From Streptomyces regalis (lineage in GTDB: Bacteria; Actinomycetota; Actinomycetes; Streptomycetales; Streptomycetaceae), in the NCBI RefSeq assembly GCF_001509475.1, contig NZ_LLZG01000012.1:1-30494 (forward strand): a DNA stretch of 30,494 nucleotides, in the 5' to 3' direction. Made by a program: the position numbers and the translations under genes. The notes beneath the pieces were generated by a model that did no database searches, was not told the origin of the DNA, and saw only the letters and a program-made list of their open reading frames with translations. Within the stretch, counting starts at the first letter, position 1. Each line of letters starts with the position of its first letter. Below, in pieces: positions 8,378 through 16,427 of this stretch.

Positions 8378-9205
8378 TCACATCAGATGGCGCAGGCTCC
8401 GGTCTCTGACCATGAGGGCGGCCCGCTTGGCGGGCAGGTCGACCTCGGCGGAGAACCGGAATCCGGCGCCCAGGAAAGCAGCGACGGAGGGGGTATTGCG
8501 AATGTCAGGTTCGGCGACGATGCGAGCGCAGGCAGGCCGCTTGTCGAGCACGAGGTCGGCGACGGCTCGGAGCAGGGTCGCGCCGAGTCCTCGGCCGCGG
8601 TCGCCGACAGCACCGATAAGGAGATGGACTCCAGTGTCGTGGGGCCGAGCCGCGTAGTACCGGGCCAGCGGGTCGAGGTCGGCTCGGTAGATCTCCCAGT
8701 AGCTCATCGGTGTGCCGTCCAGCATGCCCAGGCACGGGACGCTGCGTCCGTCACCGGAATGCTGGGACCGCAGGTGCTCCTCAATCGCGTTCTGGGGTCC
8801 GGCGAGCCCCCAGAACGCTGCGATGGCGGGGTCGTTCATCCACTGGCCGACGATCGGAAGGTCCCGCTCGATCCGCACGGGGACAAGGTGAAGCACTCCT
8901 GCAGGCGTGCTGATCGGCCCCCAATCGGCCACGCCATCGAGTAGGTCGTCGCAGATCGGGAGGAGCGAGGGAGGTACTGCCGCCGTGCCTGCGGCGCTCT
9001 GGTCCCGCCCTCGATCGGCTGTGGCTTCCTCCGCGAAGAGCGCGACGAGTTCGTCGGGCAGGTGCAGATCCAGCGTGTCCTCACTGTCTGCGCCGGCTCC
9101 GCCGACCGGGTCGACACGGCGCTCACGAGCACCGGGACTCGCGCCGGTGCCGATATCGGTGACAGGGGCGGTACCGGCGTTGGCACTCGCGTCGGTGGGA
9201 GGCAC
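8378..9205 (-). CDS. GNAT acyltransferase for siderophore biosynthesis (IucB/MbtK-like)
   Basis: The 275-residue protein has a C-terminal acyl-CoA-dependent N-acyltransferase domain (about 95-275) with the siderophore-type opening LHLVPVRIERDLPIVGQWM then AFWG, YWEIYRAD, and the acetyl-CoA loop RGRGLGATLLRAVADLV, followed by EPDIRNTPSVAAFLGAGF. Such enzymes acylate hydroxylamine or amine groups of siderophore precursors. The first 90 residues are a Ser/Ala/Asp-rich extension of unclear role. GTG at 9205 is supported by GAGGAG seven bases upstream. It is the last gene of the minus-strand siderophore set, 107 bp after the synthetase, which supports the substrate class. Its actual acyl donor and acceptor cannot be read from the sequence. 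Confidence 0.85.
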   Translation of the reverse strand: MPPTDASANAGTAPVTDIGTGASPGARERRVDPVGGAGADSEDTLDLHLPDELVALFAEEATADRGRDQSAAGTAAVPPSLLPICDDLLDGVADWGPISTPAGVLHLVPVRIERDLPIVGQWMNDPAIAAFWGLAGPQNAIEEHLRSQHSGDGRSVPCLGMLDGTPMSYWEIYRADLDPLARYYAARPHDTGVHLLIGAVGDRGRGLGATLLRAVADLVLDKRPACARIVAEPDIRNTPSVAAFLGAGFRFSAEVDLPAKRAALMVRDRSLRHLM

Positions 9206-9312
9206 GGCGTTGCTCCTCTCTAGAGGCGAGGTGGGTCATGTTCCTCAGGGATGAAGGGAGTTGGTGATGGCCGACGACGATGATCAGGAACGCAGGAAGC
9301 GATCCGTGAGGG

Positions 9313-11670
9313 TCAGGAATGCAGAGGGTTGGCGATGGTGACGTAGACGGACTGGGTGTCGACCGGGCCGACGAGTTCGTCGAGGCCGTGCAGCCGGGTC
9401 AGCAGGTTGGCCTTGCAGCGCAGAACAGGTGAGTCGAGCAGATGGGCAGGCAGTGATGTGGGCAGCCGTGCTGCGCCGGAGGCCACCTCGCCGAGGAAGC
9501 GGCGAAAGGCCGCGAGCAGCAGCTCTTCGTCCGTGAGACGCTGCGAGCCGAACGCTCCGATGAGGCCGAGTACGTTGTTGATCGCGAGGTAGTAGGCAAA
9601 GCGCTCGTCGGCGACCTCGTCGGAGACAAAGGTGTCGCTGTGCTCGCCGATCCCGGGCAGCCGGGCGTCGAGTGCCGCGCGCCGGGACTCACGGAAGTAG
9701 TAGCCCTGGTTGTCGCGGTATCGGCCGCCCGAAGGCCAGCCGTCACCGTCCAGCAGGAGCAGCGTGTTCTGCTGGTGTGCTTCCAGGGCGATTCCCGCCT
9801 CGGCATCGAGCCACAGGACGGGGCGGACGACCTGTTCGAGGTAGCGCAGGAACCACTCGGCGGCAACGGCTCCGCGAGGGCGGCCTGTTCGGTCGGCGAG
9901 ACGCGTGACGAGTTCGGCCAGACGGGACGGAGGAAGCGCCGTGTCCCCTGGGTGATGGCCTGCGGCGGTGCCGGGTTGTGCGAGAGATCGGGGTGAAACG
10001 AGGCCTGCTACACAGGACACGTCGTCGGAAGGTCTGAACGGGTTGTGCCGGATCATCACGTCGCAGCCGGTCACAGGGACGCCGTCCGGCCTGTCGACGG
10101 CGAGCCATGCCGGATCGCGAACGATGTCGAATCCCGGGTGCGCGGCCTGCCACTGCGTCGAGAGGCCGCTGCGCAGGAGTCGGTGGACCTCGACGCCCCG
10201 GTGCAGCTCCTTCCGGAGGTTCTCACGGCGGGAGTTGGTGATGCGCAGGCCCAGCGAGAGTTTGAGCATGGCGGGGGCATCGGATCTGTGGACGGTCCGT
10301 ACGGAGGAGGTGGGGTGCCAAGGGGCGCCGTGGGTGCCGAGGTCTCGGAGCAGTCCGGCATCGAGCAGGGCCGCGGTCTCGGGGCGGTGCTGGAGCTCGC
10401 GTAGCTGCCAAGGGTGCAGGGGCAGGGCCGCGTACCCGTCCGGCAACGGCAATTCATCCCCGGCGAGGCGGGCCGTGAGCTGAGCCGCGGGGACGATACG
10501 GCCGCGCTCGGTCCATGCCGAGTCAGTGGCGAGCAGGGAAGGGGCGACAGCCATCCAGCACAAGGGAAAGGAGCCGCGCAACTCGGGTGAATACAGCGGC
10601 GCTTCGGTCTCGGAGAGGCCCTCGCGGCTCTTCGGCGTCGGATGGAGCGGGTGTCCGAGCGTGAGCGCCTGCTCGGCCGCGAGGAAGATGTCAGGACCCT
10701 CGGCGGGGTGAGCACGGCGCTCGCTGATGAAGGTGGCGGTTCGTCGGACGGAGTCGGCAACGCGGGAAACGAGGTCAGTGGCCGCGGAGATTACCGGGGC
10801 TGTCAGGGCTGCCGGCCTCGGAGTGGCGGAGGTCGGGGATACAGCAGTGGGCGATGGGACGGAGGATCCAGGGACGCAGGACGAAGCGGAGCCAGAGATG
10901 ACAGAGCTGAAGGGGGCAGCAGCAGAGACAGAGACCGGGTCCCCGGAGCCGGGAGTGGTCGCGGTTCGGTGAGGCCGCGTCGCGTCAATCGAAGCAGTCG
11001 ACGTATCGGGCGCCGGCGAAGAGCAAACGCTCGCGGAAGTCGGGCGAGCCGCTACGCGCCCAGAGCTCGTCGAGGTGATGCTCCCAGCCGAGGGGGTGGC
11101 GACCGACGTCATGACGGCGGAGTTGCTTCCCCCTGGCGCCTCCCTGGTGAGTAGGGCAGCAAGGGTGACCGCGTCAGTCGGTGGGGACTGAGCCGGGGCG
11201 TCGGCCAGGTGTGGCAGGCCGAAGCGGTGCCATCCCGCCGGGGACCAGTAGTGGACCGGGATCAGCAGGGCCGTACCCGTGGCGGGCAAGGGGATGCGGA
11301 GGATCCCGTTGTCGGGTGCCGGGACGTTGGTCTCGCGAACCCAGCAGCGGAGGAGGTTCTCCACGGCGGCGGCCTGGGCTGCGGTGTGTGGGTCGGGGTG
11401 CTCCAGGAGGTCGGAGGCGGCACCGGGCAGCCGCTCAACGTCCGGGGCACCTGCCTGCATCGGCGCACGCCCCGGTACCTGTGCACCGGCAACTCCCTGC
11501 GCCGACACCGGTTCCCGCGGCCTGTCCCCTGCCTGGGCGAGAGCGCCCCCCTGCCCGCGAGGAGCCGACGCAGGCGGAGACGCAAGCGGCTCAGGCCGGC
11601 GCAGGTCTGGGTCGGCCGGGCATCGCTCGCGAGTGTCGGGGCGGCCGTCGGATGCGGGGGTCGTGGTCAA
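9313..11670 (-). CDS. IucA/IucC-family NRPS-independent siderophore synthetase
   Basis: NIS synthetases adenylate a carboxylate (often citrate) and condense it with an amine or alcohol. Conserved blocks are present: GHPLHPTPKSREGLS (339-353), ALPLHPWQL, KLSLGLRITNSRRENLRKEL (470-489), and EAHQQNTLLL (630-639), with a FhuF-like C-terminal region. The product is 785 residues against about 580-620 for typical members. The excess is an N-terminal low-complexity leader (about 1-90) and a Ser/Thr/Pro/Ala-rich block at about 178-298 between LLTREAP and VSRVADSVRRTATF, where other members are continuous. Codons in this block more often end in T or A than in the flanks. TTG at 11670 is chosen because AGAGGA lies seven bases upstream and an MTTTPAS-type opening follows; the frame is open to 11922, so a longer form is possible. 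Second gene of the siderophore set. Confidence 0.9.
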   Translation of the reverse strand: MTTTPASDGRPDTRERCPADPDLRRPEPLASPPASAPRGQGGALAQAGDRPREPVSAQGVAGAQVPGRAPMQAGAPDVERLPGAASDLLEHPDPHTAAQAAAVENLLRCWVRETNVPAPDNGILRIPLPATGTALLIPVHYWSPAGWHRFGLPHLADAPAQSPPTDAVTLAALLTREAPGGSNSAVMTSVATPSAGSITSTSSGRVAARPTSASVCSSPAPDTSTASIDATRPHRTATTPGSGDPVSVSAAAPFSSVISGSASSCVPGSSVPSPTAVSPTSATPRPAALTAPVISAATDLVSRVADSVRRTATFISERRAHPAEGPDIFLAAEQALTLGHPLHPTPKSREGLSETEAPLYSPELRGSFPLCWMAVAPSLLATDSAWTERGRIVPAAQLTARLAGDELPLPDGYAALPLHPWQLRELQHRPETAALLDAGLLRDLGTHGAPWHPTSSVRTVHRSDAPAMLKLSLGLRITNSRRENLRKELHRGVEVHRLLRSGLSTQWQAAHPGFDIVRDPAWLAVDRPDGVPVTGCDVMIRHNPFRPSDDVSCVAGLVSPRSLAQPGTAAGHHPGDTALPPSRLAELVTRLADRTGRPRGAVAAEWFLRYLEQVVRPVLWLDAEAGIALEAHQQNTLLLLDGDGWPSGGRYRDNQGYYFRESRRAALDARLPGIGEHSDTFVSDEVADERFAYYLAINNVLGLIGAFGSQRLTDEELLLAAFRRFLGEVASGAARLPTSLPAHLLDSPVLRCKANLLTRLHGLDELVGPVDTQSVYVTIANPLHS

Positions 11671-11933
11671 GGCTGGTCCTCTTGAACTGGTTCTGACGCA
11701 AGCGGCGACGGCCGCCGTACTGCGGTGAGGGTGGGCGTGGGCTTGATGGACCGCGCTTCGAATGCGCGGCTGGAGGAGGGAAGTTGGACGCGGTTTCGGT
11801 GGGAGGCGAGGTTCCGATGGGAAGTGATGTGTCGTTCGAAGGTGAGCCGTTGCTCGGCAGCGGGTCGGTCGGCACAAGCCGATGCGACGGCACCGGGCGA
11901 AGTGCGTACTCGGGCGCCCCATCGGCCGCCGCG
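11671..11933. other. 263-bp gap between aminotransferase and siderophore synthetase
   Basis: The frame of the synthetase remains open through most of this stretch, but the encoded residues are Arg/Pro/His-rich and unlike any family. No terminator or clear promoter was seen. It may be an untranslated intercistronic leader or part of a longer synthetase N-terminus. Confidence 0.35.
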
Positions 11934-13637
11934 TTACCCCGCCCGGTCGGCGCGGCCACCGTGCCGCCGGGGGCCCGGGGTCGGCTGGTGCGTCCGGTCC
12001 GCATCGAACGCGTCGTCATGGGTGTGGCTGCGGGACACCGCGGCGACCGCGTCGGCCAGTCGGTCCAGCACTGCGGCTGCCTGCTCGTCGCTGATGGTCA
12101 GCGGCGGAAGCAGGCGTACGACGCCGGCGTGGCGGCCGCCCAGCTCGACGATCAGGCCACGTCGCAGGCATTCCCGTTGGATGGCGGCCGCGAGTTCGGG
12201 AGCGGCGGGGCGAGGATGGCGATCCGGGTTCTGCAGTGCCGCCGCACCTGCTCCTCGACCGGTCGGGTTGGCGTCCGCCGAGGAGCCGCCCGCACCCCGG
12301 GCGGGGTCGAGACCCGTCAGAACGCCCGCCCCGCCTCCGGGCCAACCGTTGTCAGCCTGAGCATCCGGCTCGACCTGGCCAGGGGCGCCCCCGTTCCCTT
12401 CCAGAGCGGTGAGAAGCCCCGCCCCGCCGCCGGCCCGATCGATCGCCGCCAGGGGCACTGCCCGCCCCTCGCCGCGGTCGGAGGCGGCCTCTGGCTCCAC
12501 CACCTCGACCCCGATCATCAACCCCCTCCCCCGCACGTCTCCGATGCACCCGAACTCCCCCGCGAGTTGCTGGAGTTGGCGCAGCATCCGGGAGCCCAGT
12601 TCGGCCGCCCGTTCGGCGAGCCCGTTCTCGCGGACGTAGGCGAGCGTCGCCGTGCCGGCGGCCATGGCGAGCTGGTTGCCGCGGAAAGTGCCGGCGTGGG
12701 CGCCGGGTTGCCAGGCGTCGAGGTCGTCGCGATAGACGATGACCGCGAGGGGCAGGCTGCCCCCGATGGCCTTGGAGAGGACCATCACGTCGGGTGTGAC
12801 GCCGCTGTGCTCCACAGCCCAGAAGGAGCCGGTGCGCCCGACCCCCGTCTGGACCTCGTCAGCGATCAGCGGGATGGCACGGTCGGCCGTGATCTGCCGC
12901 ATCCGCCGCATCCACCCGTCCGGCGCGGGGATCACTCCGCCCTCGCCCTGGACGGGTTCGAGGATCATCCCGGCGGGGCGTGGCACGCCCGACTTGGGGT
13001 CGTCGAGGACGGACTCGGTCCAGCGGGCGGCGAGTTCGGCACCGCGTTCGCCGCCGATGCCGAAAGGGCAGCGGTAGTCCTGTGGGTAGGGCAGGCGGGC
13101 GACCCGTACGTCGAAAGCGCCCCCGGATGCTTCGAGCGCTCCGGCGGTCATCCCGTGGTAGGCGCCGCTGAAAGCGAGGATTCCGGTGCGTCCGGTCGCG
13201 GCCCGGACGAGCTTGAAGGCGGCCTCCACCGCGTCAGTTCCGGCCGGTCCGCAGAACTGCACGCGCGCGCGGTCGGCGAGACCGGGCGGCAGCGTGTGGA
13301 AGAGCTCGGTGATGAAGGCGTCCTTGACAGGGGTCGCCAGGTCGAGGACATGCAGCGGTGCGCCCGAGTCGAGAACCTTGCGGATGGCCTCCAGGACCAC
13401 GGGGTGGTTGTGTCCGAGCGCCAGCGTCCCGGCGCCGGAGAGGCAGTCCAGGTAGCGGCGGCCGTCCGCGCCCTCGATGGTCAGCCCACGTGCCCGTACG
13501 GGCACGATCGGCAGGGCACGCGCGTAGGTGCGCGCAGCCGACTCGCGCGCCGACTGCCGTCGCAGGATCCCCTCGTGCACGGCACGCGCCCCCGCCGATT
13601 CGGATGTCCCCCCGCGCAAAGATTCGGTCACGGCCAT
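11934..13637 (-). CDS. Diaminobutyrate-2-oxoglutarate aminotransferase (class III, PLP)
   Basis: The enzyme makes 2,4-diaminobutyrate from aspartate semialdehyde and glutamate, a common amine precursor for NIS siderophores. The 567-residue product shows the class III fold: GADGRRYLDCLSGAGTLALGHNHP, the phosphate-binding CGPAGTDAVEAA (129-140), AYHGMT, ADEVQTGVGRTG (259-270, Asp260) and the PLP lysine Lys289 in LSKAIGG. Normal length is 420-470; the excess is a Gly/Ala-rich block at about 384-476 between GVEVVEPEA and AAPELAAAIQREC. That block contains an internal duplication (GGGAGLLTAL and GGGAGVLTGL). ATG at 13637 has GGGAG close upstream; the frame is open to 13757 but the extra residues are not family-like. 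First gene of the siderophore set, with 263 bp before the synthetase start. Confidence 0.92.
   Translation of the reverse strand: MAVTESLRGGTSESAGARAVHEGILRRQSARESAARTYARALPIVPVRARGLTIEGADGRRYLDCLSGAGTLALGHNHPVVLEAIRKVLDSGAPLHVLDLATPVKDAFITELFHTLPPGLADRARVQFCGPAGTDAVEAAFKLVRAATGRTGILAFSGAYHGMTAGALEASGGAFDVRVARLPYPQDYRCPFGIGGERGAELAARWTESVLDDPKSGVPRPAGMILEPVQGEGGVIPAPDGWMRRMRQITADRAIPLIADEVQTGVGRTGSFWAVEHSGVTPDVMVLSKAIGGSLPLAVIVYRDDLDAWQPGAHAGTFRGNQLAMAAGTATLAYVRENGLAERAAELGSRMLRQLQQLAGEFGCIGDVRGRGLMIGVEVVEPEAASDRGEGRAVPLAAIDRAGGGAGLLTALEGNGGAPGQVEPDAQADNGWPGGGAGVLTGLDPARGAGGSSADANPTGRGAGAAALQNPDRHPRPAAPELAAAIQRECLRRGLIVELGGRHAGVVRLLPPLTISDEQAAAVLDRLADAVAAVSRSHTHDDAFDADRTHQPTPGPRRHGGRADRAG
12316..12433 (-). 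repeat. In-frame duplicated segment inside the aminotransferase insertion
   Basis: A roughly 25-bp sequence around 12316-12340 recurs imperfectly at 12409-12433, offset by 93 bp (31 codons), so the reading frame is kept. It encodes the two GGGAGxLTxL motifs of the inserted Gly/Ala-rich block. Confidence 0.6.
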
Positions 13638-14043
13638 GGCTCCCTGTCCTCCCGCTGTCCAGGGGCGAGCAGGCCTCTCGCATCCTCGCCCGACCCGACA
13701 TACGAAGCCCCGCGAGCGTCGACTCGAAGCTCCGGGGAACTGAGCACTGGGGACCACCCACGGGCAGCAGGTCCCCTGCCGCTACCAACCCCGGACCGTT
13801 CACCGGGTTACGGGTTGCTTCAAGATCCTTGCGGTGCCGGAAACCACTGCCGGTGGACCGGCCCGGGCATCAAGGGGAACGGGCCGGTCGGGGCGATCGT
13901 GCAGCGCCGACCAGGGGGGCGGGCGCGCTCCGGCTCGGTGGAATGGGTGCACAGGATGCACGTACGGCGCGTGGTCAGCGCACACTTACGCAGACGGGGT
14001 CCGTACGCACCGAGGCCCTGCGGCCGATGAACCGGAGGCTGGT
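13638..14043. promoter_or_regulatory. 406-bp divergent spacer between siderophore genes and response regulator
   Basis: This spacer must carry promoters for both directions. It contains a 10-bp perfect stem (13856-13865 with 13880-13889, 14-nt loop) and a 7-bp stem (13749-13755 with 13770-13776). I searched by eye for the DtxR/DmdR iron box (TTAGGTTAGGCTNACCTAA type) and saw no good match, so iron control is not demonstrated here. Confidence 0.45.
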
Positions 14044-14730
14044 TTGAGATTGCTGCTCGTCGAGGACGACAGCCGCCAGGTCGCCGCTCTGTGCGCGGTC
14101 CTTTCACGGCACGGCTTCAGCGTCACGAACGCCCGAAGCGGCGGGGCGGCCCTGGATGCGCTCACTTTGAAAGATGCCGGCTTCGACCTCGTCCTCCTCG
14201 ACCTGGGCCTACCCGACATGGACGGCTACGAGGTCTGCGGCGAGATCCGCAAGCGCACCAACACCCCGATCATCATGGTCACCGCGCGCAGAGACGTACG
14301 TTCCCGCATCCACGGCCTCAACCTCGGTGCCGCCGACTACGTGGTGAAGCCGTACGACACAGGAGAGCTACTCGCACGCATCCACGCCGTGATCCGACGC
14401 ACCGCCTCCGAGGCGGCCGTGGAACGGGTCAAGACCGTGCTGTCTCTCGGCTCGGTGATCATCGATCTGCCGACGCGTCAGGTCAGCGTGGACAACTCGT
14501 TCATCCAGCTGACTCCCAAGGAATTCGATCTCCTCGCCCTGCTCGCGCGGCGCCCCGGAGTGGTCGTCACCCGAGAACAGATCATGGGCGAAGTGTGGCG
14601 CACCAGCGGAGAGGGGGTCGGGAACACCCTGGGAACGCACATCGCGTCCCTGCGCGCCAAGCTGCGCATGCCTGCGCTCATCGAGACCGTGCGCGGGGTC
14701 GGCTACCGAGTCGTCACGCCTGCCGAGTAG
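14044..14730 (+). CDS. OmpR/PhoB-family response regulator (orphan)
   Basis: A 228-residue two-domain regulator. The receiver domain (about 1-118) has the acidic pair in VEDD, phosphoacceptor Asp53 in LLDLGLPD, Thr80 in IIMVTAR and Lys102 in VVKPYD. The C-terminal winged helix (about 130-226) shows LTPKEFDLLALLARRPG, REQIMGEVW, and a VRGVGYRV end. The start is a TTG at 14044 with GGAGG five bases upstream; the frame is open upstream but those residues are not receiver-like. No histidine kinase lies in the window on either side, so it is an orphan here. It is divergent from the siderophore operon and points toward the two protease genes, either of which could be targets. Confidence 0.92.
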   Translation: MRLLLVEDDSRQVAALCAVLSRHGFSVTNARSGGAALDALTLKDAGFDLVLLDLGLPDMDGYEVCGEIRKRTNTPIIMVTARRDVRSRIHGLNLGAADYVVKPYDTGELLARIHAVIRRTASEAAVERVKTVLSLGSVIIDLPTRQVSVDNSFIQLTPKEFDLLALLARRPGVVVTREQIMGEVWRTSGEGVGNTLGTHIASLRAKLRMPALIETVRGVGYRVVTPAE

Positions 14731-14991
14731 TTCGGAGCGGGAGTACACACGTCGTCGCCATGCACCGGCCCCCCTCGCCCCTCGCCTGGCCCGCGCGCAC
14801 CTCTCTGGATGAATTGCCAGGTCAGGCCGCCCGTAGCCAAACCGTTGCCGTTCCGTCGGAACTCCCCCACAGCGACCGCATAGTGTGTGATGCCGTTCCA
14901 ACGCGCCGTGACATCACGCCCGACCGGCAAGCGGTCAACGGGAGTTCACGGCCACAGCGCCAAGTACCGTCACCTCAGGGGGAGTCAGATC

Positions 14992-16212
14992 ATGCGATCG
15001 ATACGGCCGTCGTTCACCGTTCGCCGAGGAGGGAGCGCGCGCCGCAGGACCTCCCCGCTGCCCTTGGTCGCGCTGGCCGCAGCGCTGGCCCTCACCGCCA
15101 CGGCCTGCGAGTCGGGCGACGCCGATGCGGGCGCGGAGGCCACCGCGTCCGCGGCGGCCGGAGGTGAAGGCGAGATCACGATCCCGGACGACATCAAGGA
15201 CAAGCTCAAAGAGCACGGGATCGACATCGACAAGTGGAAGGACGGCGCCTGGAAGAACTGGGACAAGGACGACTGGCTCCGCGAGGCCAAGGACTACGTC
15301 AACCCGATCATCGAGGGCCTGTGGGACCCGGACCGCATGCGGGAGGCCGAGGACCCGGACCGGAGTGTCGACGACAGCGACCTCTCCGGTGACCAGGGGG
15401 TGACCGACCCGACGCCGGAGCCGGTGAACGCGCAGGCCGTGCCGCCTGCGTACCACGCCAACGCCCCCGAGGCGGGCAAGGTGCTCTTCGACTCCCCCGA
15501 AGGCACGATGGTCTGCTCGGCGACGGTCGTGCAAGACCCGGCCAACCCCGGCAAGTCCAACATGGTGTGGACGGCGGGCCACTGCGTGCATGCCGGCAAG
15601 AGCGGCGGCTGGTATCGCAACATCGCGTTCGTGCCGTCGTACAACGACAAGGCCATGGCGACGGCAGAGCTGGAGAGCGCGACCAAGGAGCAGGTCGCTC
15701 CGTACGGCGTGTGGTGGGCCGACTGGGCGCAGACCTCGGACCAGTGGATCGCGCAGGGCGGCCCGACGGGCGGGGACGGCGCCCCGTACGACTTCGCCGT
15801 GCTCCATGTGAAGCCGGAGCAAGGCGGCAACGGCAAGTCCCTGGAGGAGACGGTCGGTTCGGCCCTCCCGGTGGACTTCAACGCCCCCGCGGTCCCCGAG
15901 GTGGACAGCCTCAAGGCGATCGGGTACCCGGCCGCCGCACCGTTCGACGGCCAGAAGCTGTACCAGTGCCAGGACAAGCCCGGCCGGCTGTCGATCAACA
16001 CCGCGGCCCCGACGATGTACCGCATCGGCTGCACCATGACCGGCGGTTCGTCCGGTGGTGGCTGGGTCGCGACGGGCTCGAACGGCAAGCCGGCGCTGGT
16101 GTCCAACACCTCGATCGGCCCGGTGGAATCGGGCTGGCTGGCGGGTCCGCGGCTGGGTGAGGAAGCCAAGGACGTGTTCGACGGGGTGAGCGAGAAGTTC
16201 GCCGGTCAGTGA
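14992..16212 (+). CDS. Trypsin-like serine protease lipoprotein, paralogue 1
   Basis: The 406-residue product has a twin-Arg-containing, Lys/Arg-rich N-terminus, a hydrophobic stretch (about 23-38) and a lipobox-like TATAC with Cys39, so it is predicted to be exported and lipid-anchored. After a linker comes a conserved region (about 61-116) with KLKEHGIDIDKWKDGAWK and EAKDYVNPIIEGLW, then a chymotrypsin-fold peptidase with His197 in TAGHCVHAG, a likely Asp267 in APYDFAVLHV, and Ser354 in TGGSSGGGW. The GGSSGG nucleophile motif differs from GDSGGP of classic trypsins. ATG at 14992 has a GGGGGAG ribosome binding site. It lies 261 bp after the response regulator and is followed by a tandem paralogue. 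Substrate is unknown. Confidence 0.88.
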   Translation: MRSIRPSFTVRRGGSARRRTSPLPLVALAAALALTATACESGDADAGAEATASAAAGGEGEITIPDDIKDKLKEHGIDIDKWKDGAWKNWDKDDWLREAKDYVNPIIEGLWDPDRMREAEDPDRSVDDSDLSGDQGVTDPTPEPVNAQAVPPAYHANAPEAGKVLFDSPEGTMVCSATVVQDPANPGKSNMVWTAGHCVHAGKSGGWYRNIAFVPSYNDKAMATAELESATKEQVAPYGVWWADWAQTSDQWIAQGGPTGGDGAPYDFAVLHVKPEQGGNGKSLEETVGSALPVDFNAPAVPEVDSLKAIGYPAAAPFDGQKLYQCQDKPGRLSINTAAPTMYRIGCTMTGGSSGGGWVATGSNGKPALVSNTSIGPVESGWLAGPRLGEEAKDVFDGVSEKFAGQ

Positions 16213-16234
16213 CGGCACCGTAGGCACCAGCTGT

Positions 16235-16270
16235 GGTGAGGCGGTGGGGAGAAACCTTCACCGCCTCACC
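16235..16270 (+). terminator. Hairpin after protease 1
   Basis: A 12-bp perfect stem (16235-16246 with 16259-16270) and 12-nt loop begins 22 bp after the stop of the first protease gene. No T tract follows. It suggests the two paralogues are not a simple single transcript. Confidence 0.6.
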
Positions 16271-16427
16271 GCCGTTCGGCCTCAACTCCACGGGCATAGT
16301 GGGTGTCGCGTCCGAGGGGCTCGCACCCATGAGCGCACGGCCCTTCCCGCGGCACGCACCTGCCATCAAGGCGCCACAGCAGTAGCACGCTTCAGCAGTG
16401 GCACGCTCCAACGGGGGTTATCGCACC

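Noticed and set aside
11784..14030. A 748-codon plus-strand open frame across the aminotransferase
   Set aside because: Shadow of a well-supported PLP enzyme on the opposite strand, caused by high GC3; no family signature.
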